This document shows, piece after piece, positions 8,864 through 16,515 of a DNA stretch of 40,393 nt. The stretch comes from Frankia nepalensis (GTDB lineage: Bacteria; Actinomycetota; Actinomycetes; Frankiales; Frankiaceae). The stretch covers positions 1-40,393 of the forward strand of contig NZ_JADWYU010000098.1 of NCBI RefSeq assembly GCF_016786325.1. Direction: 5' to 3'. The notes under the pieces were generated by a model. That model saw only the letters and a list, made by a program, of their open reading frames with translations. It was not told the DNA's origin and did not search any database. Positions within the stretch are counted from its first letter, which is position 1. Each line of letters begins with the position of its first letter. A program made the position numbers and the translations under genes.

Positions 8864-10087
8864 TCACGGCACGTGCTCGGGAGCGGGGGTCGCGGCCAGC
8901 GCGTCGCCGAGGCGGCGGGCCTGTTCGCTCGCGCCGCCGAGGGTGAACTCGAGCTGCTTGGCGTGCAGGAAGTAGCGGTGCACGAAGTACTCCTCGGCGA
9001 TGCCCATGCCGCCGTGCACGTGGACGACGGCGCTGGCGACCCGGTGCCCGCCGTCGGCGGCCCAGAACTTGGCGGTCGCCACCGCCTCCGTCGCCTCCAG
9101 CCCCTCGCCGAGCCGCCAGGCGGCCTGCCACAGGGTCAGGCGGATCGCCTCGACGTCGATGTAGCAGTCGGCCAGCCGGTGCCCGACCGCCTGGAACGAG
9201 CCGATCGGGCGGCCGAACTGCTGACGGGTGCTGGTGTACTCGGCCGCGGCGCGCAACGCCCGCTCGGTGACGCCGAGCTGCAGCGCGCACACGCCCAGGG
9301 TCGCCCGGTCCCGCAGGGCCGTGGCGACTCCGGTCCCCACGGCGCCGGCCGGCCCGCCCAGCACGTCCTCGTCGCCGAGGCGGACGCCGTCCAGCCGGAG
9401 CAGGCCGGTGACCTCCCTGGCCGTCGTGAGCTGGGGGGAGACGCTGACCCCGGGAGCGGCCGGGTCGACGAGGAACACCGCCGTGCCGGCCTCGGTACCG
9501 GCCGGCACGAGGATCGCGTCGGCGACCGTCGCGAACGGGACCGCCGTCTTGACCCCGTCGAGCCGCCAGCCGCCGCCCGGGAGCCGGGCCGCCCGCGTCG
9601 CCGGGGACGCCGCGTCACGCCCACCCGGTTCGGCGAGGGCGACCGTGACGACCTTCTCGCCGCCGACGAGGGCGGGCAGCCAGGAGCGCCGCTGCGCCTC
9701 GGTGCCGTGCGCGGCCAGCGCGCCGGCGGCGACGGTCGCCGAGGCCCACAGCGGCACGGGCGCGAGCGCCCGCCCGGCCTCCTCCAGCACGAGGCACTCC
9801 TCGAAGACGCCGTAGCCCAGGCCGCCGAACTCCTCCGGCACGCCGACGCCGAGCAGGTTGGCCCTGGCGAGCTCGCCCCACAGCTCGCGGTCGAAGCGCA
9901 CGACGTCGCCGGCACCGGCCTGGCCGGGCGAGGCGCGGGAATGCTCTTCCTCCGCGTCCGGGGAGGCCCAGACGTCACAGATGTCGGCCTCCAGCACGGT
10001 GAGCCGGTCGTGCGTGACCCGCTCGGTGAAGATCCGCCTGGCCAGGTCGGCCAGGTCTCGCTGCTCCTCGGTGTAGGCGAAGTCCAT
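8864..10087 (-). CDS. fadE27: Acyl-CoA dehydrogenase, FadE27 (ChsE5)-like
   Basis: A 407-residue acyl-CoA dehydrogenase. It carries FDRELWGELARANLLGVG, the FAD-contact segment EYTSTRQQFGRPIGSFQAV, and the C-terminal VHVHGGMGIAEEYFVHRYF followed by EFTLGGASEQ. This pattern matches the beta-type subunit FadE27 (ChsE5) of mycobacteria, which pairs with FadE26 in an alpha2beta2 steroid side-chain dehydrogenase. The canonical GGTNEI motif is absent here and present in the divergent partner, as expected for such heteromers. The start is ATG 10087 with GAGGAG nine bases upstream; a longer in-frame start at 10123 lacks conserved residues. Residues around 45-65 include an acidic insertion. A KstR-like site lies 40 bases upstream. 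Orthology is inferred from remembered sequences, not a search. Confidence 0.85.
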   Translation of the reverse strand: MDFAYTEEQRDLADLARRIFTERVTHDRLTVLEADICDVWASPDAEEEHSRASPGQAGAGDVVRFDRELWGELARANLLGVGVPEEFGGLGYGVFEECLVLEEAGRALAPVPLWASATVAAGALAAHGTEAQRRSWLPALVGGEKVVTVALAEPGGRDAASPATRAARLPGGGWRLDGVKTAVPFATVADAILVPAGTEAGTAVFLVDPAAPGVSVSPQLTTAREVTGLLRLDGVRLGDEDVLGGPAGAVGTGVATALRDRATLGVCALQLGVTERALRAAAEYTSTRQQFGRPIGSFQAVGHRLADCYIDVEAIRLTLWQAAWRLGEGLEATEAVATAKFWAADGGHRVASAVVHVHGGMGIAEEYFVHRYFLHAKQLEFTLGGASEQARRLGDALAATPAPEHVP

Positions 10088-10128
10088 GTCGCGGCTCCTC
10101 GGCGGACGGGCGCGGCTGCCCAAGAAGG

Positions 10129-10142
10129 AGAACTTGTTCTAG
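10129..10142 (-). promoter_or_regulatory. KstR-like operator in the divergent fadE promoter
   Basis: AGAACTTGTTCTAG contains the KstR core AAC-NN-GTT at 10131-10138 with AGAAC/GTTCT arms. It matches seven of the eight fixed positions of TNNAACNNGTTNNA (read from 10128). It sits between the leftward FadE27-like and rightward FadE26-like genes and could control both. Confidence 0.55.
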
Positions 10143-10169
10143 TCACGCGCTAGCATCGGTCAGCGTAAC

Positions 10170-10184
10170 CTGACGACCCGTCAG
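10170..10184 (+). promoter_or_regulatory. Second inverted repeat in the fadE divergent region
   Basis: CTGACG and CGTCAG (arms of six bases, three-base centre) form a perfect inverted repeat between the KstR-like site and the rightward fadE gene. It has the size of a TetR- or GntR-type operator, but no specific family is assigned. Confidence 0.3.
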
Positions 10185-10283
10185 ATACCGCCTCTCGCCG
10201 GCGATCCGCCGCGCGAGCCGGCGGGCCACCGGCTGACGGGCGGGCGGTGCCGGCCGGACAGGCCGGCCGTGACAGGAGGGCCC

Positions 10284-11474
10284 ATGCGCGTCGCCTTCAC
10301 CCCCGAGCAGGAGGACCTGCGGCGCGAGCTGCGGGACTACTTCGCCCGCATGGTCACGCCCGAGCTCGCCGCCGAGCTGGCCACCGGCGAGACGACCCTG
10401 CTCGGCAAGGACGGCGCCTACTGCCGCGCCATCCGCCAGCTGGGCAAGGACGGCTGGCTCGGCATCGGCTGGCCGGCCGCGTACGGCGGCCAGGACCGCT
10501 CGATGACGGAACAGCTGATCTTCGGCGACGAGGCGACGCTCGCCGGGGTGCCGATCCCGCTGCTGACCCTGAACAGCGTCGGACCGGCGATCATGGAGTA
10601 CGGCACCCAGGACCAGAAGGACTTCTTCCTGCCCCGGATCCTGGCCGGCGAGCTGCACTTCTCCATCGGCTACTCCGAGCCCGGCGCCGGCACGGACCTC
10701 GCCAGCCTGCGCACCCGCGCCGACCGCGACGGCGACGGCTGGGTCATCAACGGCCAGAAGATGTGGACGTCGGTCATCCAGGTCGCCGACTACGTGTGGC
10801 TGGCCGCCCGCACCGACCCGAACCAGCCCCGCCACCGCGGGCTGTCGGTGTTCTGCGTGCCGACCGACGCCCCGGGGTTCTCCTGGACGCCGGTCCCCAC
10901 CATCTCCGGCTCCATCACCAGCCAGACCTTCTACACCGACGTCCACGTGCCGGCGGACGCGCTGGTCGGCGAGGTCAACGGCGGCTGGAAGCTCATCACC
11001 GGCCAGCTCAACCACGAGCGGGTCGCGCTGTGCTCCGCCGCCGGCATCCAGCAGCTGCTGCTGTGGACCCGGCGGTGGGCCGAGGCGACCGAGGCACCGG
11101 AGGGCGGCCGGGTCATCGACCGCCCGCTGGTGCGGCACAACCTCGGCACCGTGCACGCCAAGGTCGAGTTCCTCAAGCTGATCAACTGGAAGATCGCCTG
11201 GGGGGTCGACCACGGCGCCAGGCTCGGCCCGGCCCAGGCGTCCGCCACGAAGATCTTCGGGACCGAGTTCGCCGTCGAGGCGTACAGGCTGCTGATGGAG
11301 TGCGTCGGCGAGGACGCCCAGCTCGTCCGGGACTCCCCCGGCGCCGTCCTGGCCGGCCGGCTCGAGCGCGCCTACCGGCAGATCCTGATGCTCACCTTCG
11401 GCGGGGGCACCAACGAGATCCAGCGGGACATGATCGCCATGCTCGGCCTCGGCATGCCGCGGCCCCCACGCTGA
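10284..11474 (+). CDS. fadE26: Acyl-CoA dehydrogenase, FadE26 (ChsE4)-like
   Basis: A 396-residue acyl-CoA dehydrogenase with the motif FSIGYSEPGAGTDLASL, the NHERVAL helix and the C-terminal FGGGTNEIQRDMIAMLGLG. Across its length it resembles mycobacterial FadE26 (ChsE4), the alpha subunit of the dehydrogenase that oxidises C27/C24 steroid side-chain acyl-CoAs, for example in AIMEYGTQDQKDFFLPRI and VHAKVEFLKLINW. The reaction introduces the alpha-beta double bond using FAD. I chose ATG 10284 because AGGAGGG lies directly upstream; GTG 10269 is an alternative. It leads a rightward operon with an EchA19-like hydratase 12 bases downstream. The likely partner subunit is the divergently transcribed FadE27-like gene. 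Assignment to the steroid branch is strong by resemblance but untested. Confidence 0.9.
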   Translation: MRVAFTPEQEDLRRELRDYFARMVTPELAAELATGETTLLGKDGAYCRAIRQLGKDGWLGIGWPAAYGGQDRSMTEQLIFGDEATLAGVPIPLLTLNSVGPAIMEYGTQDQKDFFLPRILAGELHFSIGYSEPGAGTDLASLRTRADRDGDGWVINGQKMWTSVIQVADYVWLAARTDPNQPRHRGLSVFCVPTDAPGFSWTPVPTISGSITSQTFYTDVHVPADALVGEVNGGWKLITGQLNHERVALCSAAGIQQLLLWTRRWAEATEAPEGGRVIDRPLVRHNLGTVHAKVEFLKLINWKIAWGVDHGARLGPAQASATKIFGTEFAVEAYRLLMECVGEDAQLVRDSPGAVLAGRLERAYRQILMLTFGGGTNEIQRDMIAMLGLGMPRPPR

Positions 11475-11486
11475 CAGGAGACCGCG

Positions 11487-12374
11487 ATGACCGAGCCCCA
11501 GCCAGCCCGCCCTCGGCCAGCCGGGCCCGAGCCTGCCGGGCCCGAGCCAGCCGAACCGCCGCCGGACCAGTCCCAGCCCCCGGTCCTGGTCGAGCGGGCC
11601 GGGCACGTCCTGATCGTGACGCTCAACCGGCCGCACGTCCGCAACGCGCTCACCACCGAGATGATGGAGCTGCTCGCGAACACCTGGGACGAGGTGAACG
11701 CCGACCCGGACATCCGGGTCGCGATCCTCACCGGCGCCGGCGGCGCGTTCTGCGCGGGCGCCGACCTCAAGCAGATGTCGGCCCGTCCGCCCGGCGAGGC
11801 CTTCAAGGGCGACGGCGACGGCACGACGCTCGCGCTGGACATGTCCGTCATGAAGTGGCTCATGAAGGGTTTCACCCTGACCAAGCCGCTGGTCGCCGCG
11901 GTCGAGGGGCCGGCGATCGCGGGTGGCACCGAGATCCTGCAGGCGACCGACATCCGGGTCGCCGGCGAGTCGGCCCGGTTCGGCGTCTCCGAGGTGCGGT
12001 GGGGCCTGTTCCCGCTCGGCGGGTCCGCGGTCCGGCTGCGCCGGCAGGTCCCCTACGCGGTGGCCGCCGACATCCTGCTCACCGGCCGGCACCTGGACGC
12101 GGCCGAGGCCAAGGAGATCGGCCTGGTCAACTACGTGGTCCCGGACGGGACCGCGCTGGCGAAGGCGACCCAGATCGCCGAGGCGATCGCCGCGAACGGG
12201 CCGGTCGCCGTGCAGGCCGTGCTGCGCACCCTGCGCGAGACGGAGTCGCTGCCGGAGGAGGAGGCCTTCAAGATCGAATCCGAGATCGGCATGCGGGTCT
12301 TCCTCAGCGACGACGCCAGGATCGGCCCGCGCGCGTTCGCGCAGAAGCAGACTCCGACATTCACCGGGCGCTGA
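11487..12374 (+). CDS. echA19: Enoyl-CoA hydratase, EchA19-like
   Basis: A 295-residue crotonase-fold hydratase. After a Pro-rich N-terminal extension (about residues 5-32) the domain shows [15 protein letters not shown] (oxyanion loop) and [19 protein letters not shown]. The two catalytic glutamates of hydratases correspond to Glu149 (GGTEI) and Glu169 (GVSEV), both present, so a true hydratase is expected. The sequence follows mycobacterial EchA19 closely, for example [15 protein letters not shown] and [18 protein letters not shown]. EchA19 hydrates steroid enoyl-CoAs after the FadE step. ATG 11487 has AGGAGA upstream. It lies between fadE26- and fadD19-like genes, in pathway context. The Pro/Glu-rich extension is unusual and may be a disordered leader or indicate a later start. 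Confidence 0.9.
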   Translation: MTEPQPARPRPAGPEPAGPEPAEPPPDQSQPPVLVERAGHVLIVTLNRPHVRNALTTEMMELLANTWDEVNADPDIRVAILTGAGGAFCAGADLKQMSARPPGEAFKGDGDGTTLALDMSVMKWLMKGFTLTKPLVAAVEGPAIAGGTEILQATDIRVAGESARFGVSEVRWGLFPLGGSAVRLRRQVPYAVAADILLTGRHLDAAEAKEIGLVNYVVPDGTALAKATQIAEAIAANGPVAVQAVLRTLRETESLPEEEAFKIESEIGMRVFLSDDARIGPRAFAQKQTPTFTGR

Positions 12375-12397
12375 CCCGGCCGGCAGCGGGAGCCGTC

Positions 12398-14083
12398 ATG
12401 GAGTTCAACCTCGCCGACCTGTTCGAGCGCGCCGTCGACCGCTTCGGCGACCGGGAGGCCGTGGTCGCCGGCCCGGCCCGGCGGACGTTCGCCGAGCTCG
12501 AGGAGCGCGCCAACCGGATGGCGCACCACTTACGCGGCGCCGGGGTGGGGCCCGGCGACCACGTCGCGGTCTACGCCTACAACGTGATCGAGTGGGTCGA
12601 GACGATGATCGCGACCTACAAGATCCGCGCCGTGTGCGTGAACGTCAACTTCCGCTATGTCGCCGCGGAGCTGGCCTATCTGCTGGACAACGCCGCGCCG
12701 GTCGCGATGGTCTTCCAGCGGCGGTTCACCGACCGGGTCGCCGACGTCGCGCCGAAGGTCACGAGCCTGCGTCATCTCGTCGTCGTCGAGGACGGCACCG
12801 ACCCGGCGGACGCTGACGCCGAGTCCCTCGGCGCCGCGCGCTACGAGGAGGCCCTTGCCGCCGCTCCCCCGGGCCGGGACTTCGGGCCGCGCTCCGGCGG
12901 CGACCACTACCTGCTCTACACCGGCGGGACGACCGGCATGCCCAAGGGCGTGCTGTGGCGCCAGGAGGACGTCATCTTCGCCCTCGGCGGCGGCATCGAC
13001 CTGATCAGCGGTGAGGTCGTCACCCGGCCGGAGGAGATGGCCGACAAGGGCGCGGACAGCGTCCTGACCTCGCTGCCGATCGCGCCACTGATGCACGGCG
13101 CGACGCAGTGGAGCCTGAACAACGGGCTGAGCAAGGGCCAGCGCACCGTCCTCGTGGACTCGTTCGAGCCGGCGGAGGTCTGGCGGCTGGTCGAGGCCGA
13201 ACGGGTCAACATGGTCATGATCACGGGCGACGCGATGGCCCGGCCGTTGCTCGAGACCCTCGACGCCGCCCTGACCGCGGGGGTGGACCTCTCGTCGCTG
13301 TACGCGCTGTCGTCGACCGCCGCGCTGTTCTCGCCCGCGCTCAAGGAGGCGTTCATGGAGCGTCTCGGTGTCGTCGTCACGGACGGCGTCGGCGCGTCGG
13401 AGGCGGGCTCCCACGGTGTCAGCATGACGGTCAAGGGGCAGGCCGGAGCCGACGCCGGGGTGCGCGTCAAGGCGATCGCCGACGCGCTGGTCGTCGACGA
13501 GAGCCTGAACCCGCTTCCGGTCGGCGAGATCGGCAGGCTCGCCCGCAAGGGCCACATCCCGATCGGCTACCTCGGCGACCCGGTCAAGACCGCCGAGGTG
13601 TTCCGGACCGGCCCTGACGGCACCCGCTACTCCGTCCCCGGCGACTTCGCCCGGCTGGAGGAGGACGGGCGCATCACGCTGCTCGGCCGCGGCTCGGCCG
13701 TCATCAACTCGGGCGGCGAGAAGATCTTTCCCGAGGAGGTCGAGGGCGTCCTCAAGACGCATCCCGGCGTGTACGACGCCATCGTCACCGGCGCGCCGCA
13801 CAGGCGCTGGGGCGAGACCGTCGCCGCGGTCGTCCAGCCCCGCCCCGGGGCCGCGCCGACGCTGGGCGAACTCCAGGCGCACTGCCGGGCGAGCCTCGCC
13901 GGCTACAAGGTGCCGCGGGTGCTCAGGCTCGTCGACGCCACGGTGCGCACCCCGTCCGGCAAGGCCGACCTGGTGTGGGCGCGCCGCCAGGCGGCGGAGG
14001 CGGCGCGGGCGGCCGAGACGGAGACGGCCGAGACGGAGGCGGCCGTGGGCGGCGGCGGGGACGGCGCGGGCGGTAAGGGTTGA
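12398..14083 (+). CDS. fadD19: Acyl-CoA synthetase, FadD19-like
   Basis: A 561-residue member of the adenylate-forming family. The AMP-binding loop is YTGGTTGMPKG at 174-184; INSGGEKIFPEEVE and the C-terminal lysine segment RTPSGKAD are also present. It resembles mycobacterial FadD19 from the opening NLADLFERAVDRFGDREAVV through VNVNFRYVAAELAYLLDN and INSGGEKIFPEEVEGVLK. FadD19 activates sterol side-chain carboxylates, including those of C24-branched plant sterols, with ATP and CoA. The frame is open far upstream, but ATG 12398 is where family similarity begins, 23 bases after the hydratase stop. The last 30 residues are a low-complexity Ala/Glu/Gly tail. The stop nearly abuts the thiolase-like start. 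Substrate choice is inferred. Confidence 0.9.
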   Translation: MEFNLADLFERAVDRFGDREAVVAGPARRTFAELEERANRMAHHLRGAGVGPGDHVAVYAYNVIEWVETMIATYKIRAVCVNVNFRYVAAELAYLLDNAAPVAMVFQRRFTDRVADVAPKVTSLRHLVVVEDGTDPADADAESLGAARYEEALAAAPPGRDFGPRSGGDHYLLYTGGTTGMPKGVLWRQEDVIFALGGGIDLISGEVVTRPEEMADKGADSVLTSLPIAPLMHGATQWSLNNGLSKGQRTVLVDSFEPAEVWRLVEAERVNMVMITGDAMARPLLETLDAALTAGVDLSSLYALSSTAALFSPALKEAFMERLGVVVTDGVGASEAGSHGVSMTVKGQAGADAGVRVKAIADALVVDESLNPLPVGEIGRLARKGHIPIGYLGDPVKTAEVFRTGPDGTRYSVPGDFARLEEDGRITLLGRGSAVINSGGEKIFPEEVEGVLKTHPGVYDAIVTGAPHRRWGETVAAVVQPRPGAAPTLGELQAHCRASLAGYKVPRVLRLVDATVRTPSGKADLVWARRQAAEAARAAETETAETEAAVGGGGDGAGGKG

Positions 14084-14085
14084 GC

Positions 14086-15579
14086 ATGCTGTCCTCCACG
14101 CCCGTCCTGGTGGGCGCCGCGGCCGCGGCGCGGCTGCCGGATGCCGTCGAGCTGATGGGTGCCGCCGCCGAGGCGGCGGCGACCGACGCCGCGGGCGCGG
14201 CGGGAGCGGCGCGGCTGCTCGCCGCCGTCGACCGGGTATACGTCACGCGGGGCTCGTGGGACCACCCGGACCCGGGCCGCCACCTCGCCCGGCGGTTCGG
14301 CGCCACGGCCGCGCGCACGGCCGTCGCCGAGCTCGGCGTGCTCCAGCAGAGCCTCATCACCCGGGGATGTCTCGACGTGGCGGCCGGCCGGGCGGACGTC
14401 GTGCTCGTGCTCGGCGCCGAGGCGGCGCACAGCGCCGGGCGGGTCCGGCTGGCCGGCGGCCCGCGCGCCGCCGCGACCGACGGCACCGGGCCCGACGAGT
14501 TGCTCGTGCCCGACGGCGACATCCTCGCGCCGCTGGAGATCCGCCGGCGCCTGTACCTCCCGGTCCGGCAGTACGCCGTGCTGGAGTCGGCGCTGCGGGC
14601 GGCCGACGGGGCCGGCCTCGCCGCGCACGCCGACGAGGTCGCCGCGTTGTGGGCCGGCTTCTCCCGGGTGGCGGCCGGCAACGAGGCGGCCTGGGCACGC
14701 GCGCCGGTCGAGCCCGCCGACCTGGCGCCATCGGAGCGCAACCCGATGATGGCCTGGCCCTACACCCGGTCGCACTGCTCGCGGGCCGGCGTCGACCAGG
14801 GCGCGGCGTTGCTGCTCTGCTCGGCCGGCGCCGCCCGGCGCCTCGGCGTGGCGGACGACCGGTGGGTCTTCCCGGTGGCGGCCGTCGAGTCCAACGTCAT
14901 GACGCCGGTCGCCGCGCGCCCCCACCTCGCCCGCTCCCCCGGCTTCGCCGCCGTGGGCGCGCGCCTGGCCGACGTCACCGGGGTCGCGCCGGCCGACGTC
15001 GACCACCTGGACCTCTACAGCTGCTTCCCGGCGGCGGTCCGCCTCCAGGTCAGGGAGCTGGGGCTCGCCGGCCGGGACGACCTCACCGTCACCGGTGGCA
15101 TGACGTTCGCCGGCGGCCCGTTCAACAACTACGCGTTCCAGTCGACCGTGGCCATGGCCCGGCTGCTGCGGGAATCCTCGCCGGGCGCGCGCGGCCTCGT
15201 CACCTGCGTCTCGGGGATGGTCACCAAGCAGGCCGGCCTGCTCTGGAGCAACGTCCCACCCGCCGAGGTTCCCGCCGGGAGGCCGACGATCGGGCAGGCC
15301 GGCGGCTTTCGCGCCGAGGACGTCTCTAGCGACGTCCGCGCCCGCGAGGTTCCGCTCCCCCTCGTCGACGACCCGCCGGAACCCGGCGATGGACGGGTCG
15401 CGGGGTTCACCGTCGCGTGCGAGAAGGGCGAGCCCGTCGAGGCGATGGCCGTCGTCACCCTCGCCGACGGCACCCGTGCCGTCGCGACCAGCGCCGACCC
15501 GGCGCTCGTCGCCGCGATGACCGCCGAGGAGTGGGTCGGCCGCCCCGTGACGGTCCGGGGCGGGGCCCTGCTTCCCTGA
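14086..15579 (+). CDS. Thiolase-fold acetyl-CoA acetyltransferase-like protein
   Basis: A 497-residue protein with a thiolase-like fold and a C-terminal OB-like domain (FTVACEKGEPVEAMAVVTLADGTRAVATS). Family marks are YTRSHCSRAGVDQGAALLL, DLYSCFPAAVRLQ and the late GGMTFAGGPFNNYAF motif. Where classical thiolases carry the nucleophilic cysteine (before the helix ending in VVLVLGAE) I see LGVLQQS with no cysteine, so it may not run an ordinary thiolytic cleavage. Position at the end of the fadE26-echA19-fadD19 operon suggests a role in the same pathway. ATG 14086 is preferred because GTAAGGG gives proper spacing; TTG 14080 overlaps the upstream stop. Distinct from the SCP2-type aldolases Ltp3/Ltp4 of mycobacteria. 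Confidence 0.85.
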   Translation: MLSSTPVLVGAAAAARLPDAVELMGAAAEAAATDAAGAAGAARLLAAVDRVYVTRGSWDHPDPGRHLARRFGATAARTAVAELGVLQQSLITRGCLDVAAGRADVVLVLGAEAAHSAGRVRLAGGPRAAATDGTGPDELLVPDGDILAPLEIRRRLYLPVRQYAVLESALRAADGAGLAAHADEVAALWAGFSRVAAGNEAAWARAPVEPADLAPSERNPMMAWPYTRSHCSRAGVDQGAALLLCSAGAARRLGVADDRWVFPVAAVESNVMTPVAARPHLARSPGFAAVGARLADVTGVAPADVDHLDLYSCFPAAVRLQVRELGLAGRDDLTVTGGMTFAGGPFNNYAFQSTVAMARLLRESSPGARGLVTCVSGMVTKQAGLLWSNVPPAEVPAGRPTIGQAGGFRAEDVSSDVRAREVPLPLVDDPPEPGDGRVAGFTVACEKGEPVEAMAVVTLADGTRAVATSADPALVAAMTAEEWVGRPVTVRGGALLP

Positions 15580-15590
15580 CCGCCACCGCG

Positions 15591-16022
15591 CTACGCGGGG
15601 GCGACGTGGCGGGCGATGCCCTCGACGTGCTGCTCTATGCGGCGCAGGACGGCCAGGATCTCGGCCTGCGTGTCCGGCGCGGAGTCCCGCGGGCCGGCGG
15701 GCTCCGCCTCGCCGGATCCGGCGGGGTCCGGCCACGCCGGCTCGCGGCCGGGGTCGGGCAGCGGCTCGCCGAGGAGCACCCGCAGCAGATGGTCGCTTGA
15801 CCAGCCGAGGGCGCGGCTCACCGCGGCCAGCGTCGCGTTCTGCGCGCGCCGGCCGCCGCCGCCGCGCTGCAGCACCCGCAGCGTCGCGACCGACACCCCG
15901 GCCAGGTCCGCGAGCTCCTGCTGGCCGACCCGGCAGGTCGCCATCCGCACGTTGAGCGCGGCAGCCACCGCGCGCCAGTCCTCGCGCCCGGCCGTGACCG
16001 GGCCATCCCCAATCCTTACCAC
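15591..16022 (-). CDS. XRE-type helix-turn-helix regulator
   Basis: A small DNA-binding protein. The helix-turn-helix is VGQQELADLAGVSVATLRVLQRG, followed by ATLAAVSRALGWSSDHLLRVLLGE. The C-terminal third is a Pro/Glu linker ending in an amphipathic helix (AEILAVLRRIEQHVEGIARHV) that could dimerise. I place the start at GTG 16022 because a TTGACC/TCTAAC promoter (18-base spacer) overlaps the longer frame beginning at GTG 16055; neither start has a Shine-Dalgarno, so a leaderless or near-leaderless message is likely. It converges on the thiolase-like gene 11 bases away. Target genes are unknown; the broken dioxygenase remnant next to it makes local control hard to guess. Confidence 0.75.
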   Translation of the reverse strand: MVRIGDGPVTAGREDWRAVAAALNVRMATCRVGQQELADLAGVSVATLRVLQRGGGGRRAQNATLAAVSRALGWSSDHLLRVLLGEPLPDPGREPAWPDPAGSGEAEPAGPRDSAPDTQAEILAVLRRIEQHVEGIARHVAPA

Positions 16023-16038
16023 GGGAGAAATGTAGCGC

Positions 16039-16068
16039 GTTAGATCACGGGGCACGCACGCAGGTCAA
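16039..16068 (-). promoter_or_regulatory. Putative promoter of the XRE gene (TTGACC-N18-TCTAAC)
   Basis: Read leftward, TTGACC at 16068-16063 and TCTAAC at 16044-16039 are separated by 18 bases. A transcript from here would begin close to GTG 16022. Confidence 0.4.
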
Positions 16069-16201
16069 AACCGGGCCACGTTTTCTGCCGGCGAGCGCTC
16101 TTCATTCGCTAATCCGATCGCCGAGCGCTCCGCGAGCGGATAATCGTATCCATCGGTCATGGCAGCCGAATTTTTGGCAATCCGACAACGGACGCGGCGG
16201 C

Positions 16202-16462
16202 TCAGGTCACGGGCCGCCGAAGCATGGACTTCGCGGGCTGGTCGCCGCCTTCGCCGGCGACTGCATACTCCTCGCCAACGCCGCGAGTGAAGGCGGAATA
16301 GCGATTGAAGAAGAGCGAGGTCAGGTGGTCGTTGAAGATGCAGATGATAGCGTCCCGCGTATTCTTCCGGAACCAGGAAAACAGCGGTTCGAACGCCGCG
16401 AACACCGGGGCCCACGCGCCATCGTCCTGTTTGTCCTCGTCGCGGGCGAGGTGGCGGCCCGG
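16202..16462 (-). pseudogene. Remnant of a LigB-type extradiol dioxygenase
   Basis: Read leftward, one frame gives KQDDGAWAPVFAAFEPLFSW, then AIICIFNDHLTSLFFNRYSAF and RGVGEEYAVAGEGGD before a stop at 16202. This follows the N-terminal part of LigB/protocatechuate-4,5-dioxygenase-type enzymes, including the Asn-Asp-His segment and the following VGxxEY-xx-ADEG-like stretch. The true N-terminus is missing (a terminator hairpin begins directly upstream), and the C-terminal two thirds, including remaining metal ligands, are absent. After 16202 a shifted frame (RDLSRRVRCRIAKN, to about 16066) might be further degraded sequence. The stretch is visibly richer in A and T than its neighbours. I read it as a decayed gene; it could be a deletion scar left by a mobile event. 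Confidence 0.55.
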
Positions 16463-16472
16463 GCCAGCGCCC

Positions 16473-16509
16473 GGCCCCGCCGGTCAGAGCCCCTCCGACC
16501 GGCGGGGCC
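16473..16509 (-). terminator. Strong hairpin terminator after the LLM oxidoreductase gene
   Basis: GGCCCCGCCGGTC (16473-16485) pairs perfectly with GACCGGCGGGGCC (16497-16509) across an 11-base loop, six bases beyond the stop of the leftward gene. There is no U-tract. Confidence 0.65.
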
Positions 16510-16515
16510 GCGCCG

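Noticed and set aside
7474-8946. 490-residue rightward ORF antisense to the serpin gene
   Set aside because: Serpin motifs are unambiguous on the other strand; the antisense is His/Arg/Gly/Val-rich filler.
10143-12092. 649-residue leftward ORF antisense to the fadE26/echA19 genes
   Set aside because: Arg/Gly/Asp/His-rich composition with no motif; it mirrors real rightward genes and is typical of high-GC antisense frames.
10247-12397. Upstream extension of the FadD19-like frame
   Set aside because: It overlaps fadE26 and echA19 in another frame; adenylate-forming homology starts at 12398.
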